From positions 1-9,122 of the forward strand of contig CAIYAN010000149.1 of assembly GCA_903924185.1 (NCBI GenBank): DNA of 9,122 nucleotides, in the 5' to 3' direction. Each line of letters begins with the position of its first letter. Position 1 is the first letter of the stretch. The DNA comes from an uncultured Opitutia bacterium (lineage in GTDB: Bacteria; Verrucomicrobiota; Verrucomicrobiia; Opitutales; UBA953). Positions 5,580 through 9,122 of this stretch are shown piece by piece. The position numbers and the translations under genes are program-made. Under the pieces are notes generated by a model. It was not told where the DNA came from. It saw nothing but the letters and a program-made list of their open reading frames with translations, and did not search any database.

Positions 5580-6036
5580 GCTCCGACTCACGATGACAGC
5601 GGAAGCACGTAATGTGCTGACCGACCTACTCCGCCTGATCGCGCCGGCAGCCGCCCGCGTTTCGGTGAACCGCGCGAAGATTCCAGGCAACGACGCCGAG
5701 ATCGCCTCCTTCTGGACGGAAACGCTGAGCTCCCAGGCGGCCGAAGAGGCCCGCCTCCTCGCCACCGCCTTCGCTAACGCCAAAGGGGAACCGGCGGTCA
5801 TCGTACTTAAGAACGATGGGCAAGCATTTGCCTTCCTCCGCGCCTTATCCGCCGTCCGTATTGCCTTGCGTGAACTGGTCTTCGCCGATGTCCCCGACGC
5901 AGCCCTCGAAAGTTCCGAGCTGCTGGACGACGAGTCCCTGCCGACCGAGAAGCGCCATGCCTTGGCCTGCTACTCCTGCTTTGGGCTCCTGCAACAATCG
6001 CTCATACACCAGCTCGACCCCGAAGCGTTCGACTGA
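5572..6036 (+). CDS. DUF2017-like protein paired with ClpS
   Basis: A 154-residue soluble, mostly helical protein of unknown function. Its build resembles the DUF2017 family that follows clpS in Actinobacteria. An N-terminal helix (A-R-N-V-L-T-D-L-L-R-L-I-A) is followed by a middle stretch with T-L-S-S-Q-A-A-E-E-A-R-L-L. Then comes F-L-R-A-L-S-A-V-R-I-A-L-R-E-L (88-102), and a C-terminal helix with Y-S-C-F-G-L-L-Q-Q-S-L-I-H-Q-L (134-148), comparable to the family's 'ALNDLRLALG' and 'WLQESLV' patterns. Cys133 and Cys136 do not form a recognisable metal site. The ATG at 5572 overlaps the clpS stop by 8 bases (ATGGCTGA), a typical coupling arrangement. The family assignment is by eye and moderate; co-function with ClpS is inferred from gene order. 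Confidence 0.65.
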   Translation: MAELRLTMTAEARNVLTDLLRLIAPAAARVSVNRAKIPGNDAEIASFWTETLSSQAAEEARLLATAFANAKGEPAVIVLKNDGQAFAFLRALSAVRIALRELVFADVPDAALESSELLDDESLPTEKRHALACYSCFGLLQQSLIHQLDPEAFD

Positions 6037-6086
6037 AGTTCGCCGAAATCGGTTGAAGCCCAAGCTTAGTTGACAACAACTGGGCC

Positions 6087-7946
6087 GTGCTCCGGGGCCT
6101 CCAAAACTTCCTTTCCCTACTCGTCCAAGGCTGGCGAACGCTCGCGGCCCTACCCCGTCCGCAGTTCCTGCCTTTCGTTGGCGTCGTGCGCTCGATGGAT
6201 GGCCCGACCTTTAAGGCCGACCTCATCGCCGGACTGAACGTCGCACTACTGGCCTTCCCAATGTCCATGGCCTTCGCCATGAAAGCCGGCCTACCCGTCT
6301 GGTGCGGCCTCATTGGCTGTGGAGTCGCCGCCCTGATCGCCCCAATCTTCACGGGTTCCGCCAACCTCTCCGCAGGACCAACGAATGCTTCCGCCGCCTT
6401 ACTACTCGGTGCCTTCGCCACGCTCGGCGTCGTCTCGCCCGACCAACGCGCAGTGGCATTGCCGACGTTAGTACTGATGGCCGGCGTCTTCCTGCTACTG
6501 GCCTCGTGGCTCCGCCTCAGCAGCTTCGCCGATTTCGTCCCGCGCACGGTGATCTCCGCCTACATTGCGGCCGCCGCCCTCCGCGTCATCGCGTTGCAGC
6601 TACCATTCACCATCGGTATGCCCGGCGAACATGGTACCGAAAGCCTCCCCGAAGTCCTCTGGTCAGCCGTCAAACTCGGCAAATACCTGATTAACCCGGA
6701 CATGGGGTTGGCTATCATCACCGGCATCACCTACGGGCTCTTGCGCAAGCCCTATGGCGTCGGGAAGGCCATCCTCGTTGCCATCACCGTGGCGACACTC
6801 GGGGCGGTACTCGCCCAGTCAGTAGCTATGAATCAAGGCTCGCAGGGCCAAGTGGTGAAATCGGTGGGCGATGCCGCCCGCGCCGCCACCAGCCTGCACC
6901 TACCTGACTTCTCCGCCCGCATGTTGGCGACGCTCTTCTCACCGGCCTTGGCTCTCGCGGTGCTGGTCATCATCGAAGGCACAGCCAATGCGCGCGCCTC
7001 CGCCCTCAAGACCGGCCGGCCCTCAGACCTGCACCAAGAGGTCTTCGGCCTGGGCATGGCCAACCTAGCCTGCGCCTTCACGGGCGGCATGGCGGCCTCC
7101 GGCTCCATCAGTCGCTCCGCCCTCAACGTCGCCAGCGGCGCACGGACGGCTTTCGCGTCCTTGTTCGCCGGGCTCTTCATCCTCGCGGCGGCTTTCCTCG
7201 TGAGCCATTGGGTCGCGCTCGTCCCGCTCGCGACGCTCGGTATCTTGGTCATCCTCGCTGAGGTCGAGCTAGCCAATCTTTCGGCGATAAAACTCATCCT
7301 TAAGTCGAGCGCACAAGACCGCACGGTTTTCTTGGCGACGTTCATTACGGCACTCCTGGCCCCGCTCGACGTCGCCATCTTCTTCGGCACCGCCGTGGCG
7401 ATCGCGTTCTACCTGCGCAAGACTTCCGAACCCGCGGTCGTGGAATACGACTTCTCCGAAACGGGTGAGCTGCGCGAGCGACCCAAGGGCCAAGCGTCGA
7501 CGGGGATCTCCATCCTCCACGTGGAAGGTAGCCTCCACTTCGGCGCGACCCAAGCCTTTCACGAACACCTCCGCCGGGCCTCGGCTGACCCGAACCTCAA
7601 AGTGTTGGTGCTGAAGTTCCGCGAAGCCCATCACTTAGACGCCAATGGCGTGCTGCTGCTACGCGACCTCGCCGAGGCGTTGAAATCCGATGGTCGTCAC
7701 TTGATCCTCTGTGAGGCTAAGCCCGACACGATGCGGATCTTCGTAAACGCTGGCCTCGTCGACGCGGTCGGCGCCGAGAACGTCATTCCGTGGGACGATA
7801 CCAATCCCACGGCAGCGCTAGCCATGGCAGTCCGCCGCGCCCGGGCCTTGGCCGGTGGCGGTGAGGCCGTCTTGCGTATCGTGACGGCCCCGCATCCGGG
7901 CCTGCCAGCGCCGGCGTCAGCCTCCGGCGCCGACTGGCAAATTTAG
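6087..7946 (+). CDS. SulP-family anion transporter with C-terminal STAS domain
   Basis: A 619-residue inner-membrane transporter (SLC26/SulP). Members carry sulfate, bicarbonate, dicarboxylates or other anions, usually with sodium or protons; the ion here is not certain. The SulP entry motif F-K-A-D-L-I-A-G-L is at 42-50. The substrate-site segment S-A-G-P-T-N-A-S-A-A-L-L lies at 95-106. The core motif G-S-I-S-R-S-A-L-N-V-A-S-G-A-R-T is at 339-354. Many hydrophobic helices span about 45-443. The STAS domain covers about 472-570. Its usual D-[AS]-[ST]-G motif reads D-A-N-G (518-521), so the phosphorylatable residue is Asn. The start is GTG at 6087: an in-frame stop lies at 6054-6056, and residues 27-50 already match the family, so the ATG at 6195 would cut off conserved sequence. 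It follows the DUF2017-like gene by 50 bases and is probably in the same transcript. A terminator follows. Confidence 0.92.
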   Translation: MLRGLQNFLSLLVQGWRTLAALPRPQFLPFVGVVRSMDGPTFKADLIAGLNVALLAFPMSMAFAMKAGLPVWCGLIGCGVAALIAPIFTGSANLSAGPTNASAALLLGAFATLGVVSPDQRAVALPTLVLMAGVFLLLASWLRLSSFADFVPRTVISAYIAAAALRVIALQLPFTIGMPGEHGTESLPEVLWSAVKLGKYLINPDMGLAIITGITYGLLRKPYGVGKAILVAITVATLGAVLAQSVAMNQGSQGQVVKSVGDAARAATSLHLPDFSARMLATLFSPALALAVLVIIEGTANARASALKTGRPSDLHQEVFGLGMANLACAFTGGMAASGSISRSALNVASGARTAFASLFAGLFILAAAFLVSHWVALVPLATLGILVILAEVELANLSAIKLILKSSAQDRTVFLATFITALLAPLDVAIFFGTAVAIAFYLRKTSEPAVVEYDFSETGELRERPKGQASTGISILHVEGSLHFGATQAFHEHLRRASADPNLKVLVLKFREAHHLDANGVLLLRDLAEALKSDGRHLILCEAKPDTMRIFVNAGLVDAVGAENVIPWDDTNPTAALAMAVRRARALAGGGEAVLRIVTAPHPGLPAPASASGADWQI

Positions 7947-7974
7947 TCGGAGAACGCCCTTTTTCGGGCACCCC

Positions 7975-7995
7975 AAAGCCTAGCCCTAGGCTTTT
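7975..7995 (+). terminator. Hairpin terminator after the SulP gene
   Basis: AAAGCCTAG (7975-7983) and CTAGGCTTT (7986-7994) are perfect complements, giving an 8-bp stem around a GCCC loop, with the T-run TTTT at 7992-7995. It lies 28 bases beyond the stop codon. A weaker GCCC / GGGC hairpin around TTTTTC (7956-7969) precedes it. Only the plus strand has the T-run, so this ends the kinase-clpS-DUF2017-sulP cluster. Confidence 0.75.
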
Positions 7996-8061
7996 ATGGC
8001 TGATTATGAATTCTGGCTTGATGCCCGCCCTCGGACTCGCCCTTTTGAGGGGGTTCGTTCG

Positions 8062-8067
8062 TATAAA
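8062..8067 (+). promoter_or_regulatory. Candidate -10 box of fbaB
   Basis: TATAAA is a five-of-six match to the -10 consensus, 24 bases before the aldolase start. It would give a leader of about 18 bases. No good -35 hexamer is found 16-18 bases upstream; the nearest TTTTGA (8043-8048) is too close. The stretch 8071-8091 is pyrimidine-rich and has no Shine-Dalgarno. Confidence 0.35.
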
Positions 8068-8091
8068 CGGACCCTCCCACTTCCTAGCACC

Positions 8092-9122
8092 ATGAGCAAC
8101 TACAGCGAAATCCAGAAACTCCTCGGTAACGATGCCGAATCCCTCCTCGGGTTCAGCAACCCGAAGATCAAGAAGGAGCAGATTCACCTGCCCCGCGCCG
8201 ATTGGGTCGAACACGCCTTCACGGCGTCTGACCGCAATAACCGCGTACTCGCCAACCTGCAGCGCCTCTACGGCTCCGGCCGCCTCGCCAACACCGGCTA
8301 CGTCTCCATCCTCCCGGTCGACCAAGGCATCGAGCACTCCGCCGGCGCTTCTTTCGCCAAGAACCCCATCTACTTCGATGGTGAGAACATCGTGAAGCTC
8401 GCCATCGAAGGCGGTTGCAACGCGGTCTGCTCGACCTTCGGCGTCCTCAGCAGCGTCTCCCGACGCTACGCGCACAAGATTCCGTTCATGGTGAAGATCA
8501 ACCACAACCAGTTGCTCACCTACCCGAACGTTGGTGACCAAGTGATGTACGGCACCCTGAAGCAGGCCGCCGACATGGGCTGCGCCGCCGTCGGTGCGAC
8601 CATCTACTTCGGCTCCGCCGAGACCAACCGCCAGATCATCGAAGTCTCCCACGCTTTCCAGCAGGCCCACGAGCTCGGCATGGCCACCGTCCTCTGGTGC
8701 TACACCCGCAACAACGCCTTCAAGACGAAGGACAAGGATTACCACGTGTCCGCTGACCTCACCGGCCAGGCCAACCACCTCGGCGTCACCATCTGCGCTG
8801 ACATCATCAAGCAGAAGCTGCCGGAGAACAACGGCGGCTACCTCGCGATCCAGGCCACCGAGTCCTCGTACGGCAAGATCGACAAGCGTATGTACACCGA
8901 CCTCTCGACCGATCACCCGATCGACCTCACCCGCTACCAAGTCGCCAACTGCTACATGGGCCGCATCGGTCTCATCAACTCGGGTGGCCCTTCCGGCAGC
9001 AACGACTTCGCGGAAGCCGTCAAGACGGCCGTCATCAATAAGCGCGCCGGTGGTCAGGGCCTCATCTCGGGCCGCAAGGCCTTCCAGCGTCCGATTGAAG
9101 AAGGCGCCAAGCTCTTGCACAC
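8092..9122 (+). CDS. fbaB: Class I fructose-1,6-bisphosphate aldolase, FbaB/DhnA type (3' end beyond window)
   Basis: 343 codons are present from the ATG at 8092 to the window edge. E. coli FbaB has 350 residues, so only the last few are missing. The enzyme reversibly splits fructose-1,6-bisphosphate into dihydroxyacetone phosphate and glyceraldehyde-3-phosphate (glycolysis/gluconeogenesis, cytosol) through a Schiff base, without metal. Visible family marks are I-L-P-V-D-Q-G-I-E-H (73-82), K-I-N-H-N-Q-L-L-T-Y-P-N (135-146), A-V-G-A-T-I-Y-F-G-S (166-175), H-V-S-A-D-L-T-G-Q-A-N-H (218-229), A-D-I-I-K-Q-K (236-242) with probable Schiff-base Lys240, N-C-Y-M-G-R-I-G-L-I-N-S-G-G (286-299), and A-V-I-N-K-R-A-G-G (313-321). 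Codon use is strongly biased to CTC, ATC, AAC and AAG, more than in the neighbouring genes, suggesting high expression. It is separated from sulP by a terminator and looks like its own transcription unit. Confidence 0.96.
   Translation, partial: MSNYSEIQKLLGNDAESLLGFSNPKIKKEQIHLPRADWVEHAFTASDRNNRVLANLQRLYGSGRLANTGYVSILPVDQGIEHSAGASFAKNPIYFDGENIVKLAIEGGCNAVCSTFGVLSSVSRRYAHKIPFMVKINHNQLLTYPNVGDQVMYGTLKQAADMGCAAVGATIYFGSAETNRQIIEVSHAFQQAHELGMATVLWCYTRNNAFKTKDKDYHVSADLTGQANHLGVTICADIIKQKLPENNGGYLAIQATESSYGKIDKRMYTDLSTDHPIDLTRYQVANCYMGRIGLINSGGPSGSNDFAEAVKTAVINKRAGGQGLISGRKAFQRPIEEGAKLLH

Noticed and set aside
6070..6075. A perfect TTGACA just upstream of the SulP gene
   Set aside because: At 16-18 bases downstream there is only CCGGGG-type sequence, with nothing like a -10 box, and the 50-base gap fits read-through from the genes before it.
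7783..9120. A 445-codon open frame on the minus strand across the aldolase gene
   Set aside because: The opposite strand encodes an unmistakable FbaB aldolase. The strong C/G bias at third codon positions removes stop codons from the antisense frame; its product is Val/Asp/Gly-rich and resembles no family.

Overview
The window looks like a chromosomal stretch of a GC-rich Gram-negative-type bacterium, most likely a member of the Verrucomicrobiota (Opitutae-like). This is an inference from several things together: a small outer-membrane beta-barrel protein, a YkgO-type L36 next to a cysteine-free L31, a ClpS of the 'W-x-V-V-V-x-N-D-P' type, an FbaB-type class I aldolase, and almost no Shine-Dalgarno sequences. 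No single gene proves the phylum. Nothing mobile (IS, integrase, phage, CRISPR) is visible.

Layout. Positions 1-1408 are read on the minus strand: a secreted beta-barrel-like protein with a textbook terminator (104-625), a 337-bp non-coding gap holding a clean 7-bp dyad, and the ribosomal protein pair rpmJ (1283-1408) and rpmE2 (1017-1259), both lacking zinc-binding cysteines. The 41-codon rpmJ is short and easily missed. From 1522 the plus strand carries a PAT-like GNAT acetyltransferase and a tRNA-Leu(CAG). A small minus-strand two-helix membrane protein follows (2196-2546). It resembles a potassium-channel pore module that has lost its selectivity filter, and its best promoter predicts a leaderless mRNA.

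The centre is a plus-strand cluster, 2696-7946. It starts with a soluble 877-residue tripartite hybrid histidine kinase (two PAS-like regions, HisKA, HATPase, pseudo-receiver, receiver, Hpt). Its last codons overlap clpS by 38 bases. clpS overlaps a DUF2017-like gene by 8 bases, and a SulP anion transporter with a STAS domain follows after 50 bases. A hairpin terminator closes the cluster at 7975-7995. The last gene, fbaB (class I fructose-1,6-bisphosphate aldolase), starts at 8092 and runs off the window.

How the genes fit together. The most unusual unit is the overlapping trio kinase-clpS-DUF2017. It suggests co-expression of a cytosolic phosphorelay sensor with the N-degron adaptor of the Clp protease and a partner of unknown function. 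The flanking genes are housekeeping (ribosomal proteins, tRNA, aldolase). No wholly new system can be proven from this sequence alone. The kinase/ClpS/DUF2017 arrangement and the filter-less pore-like protein are the best leads.
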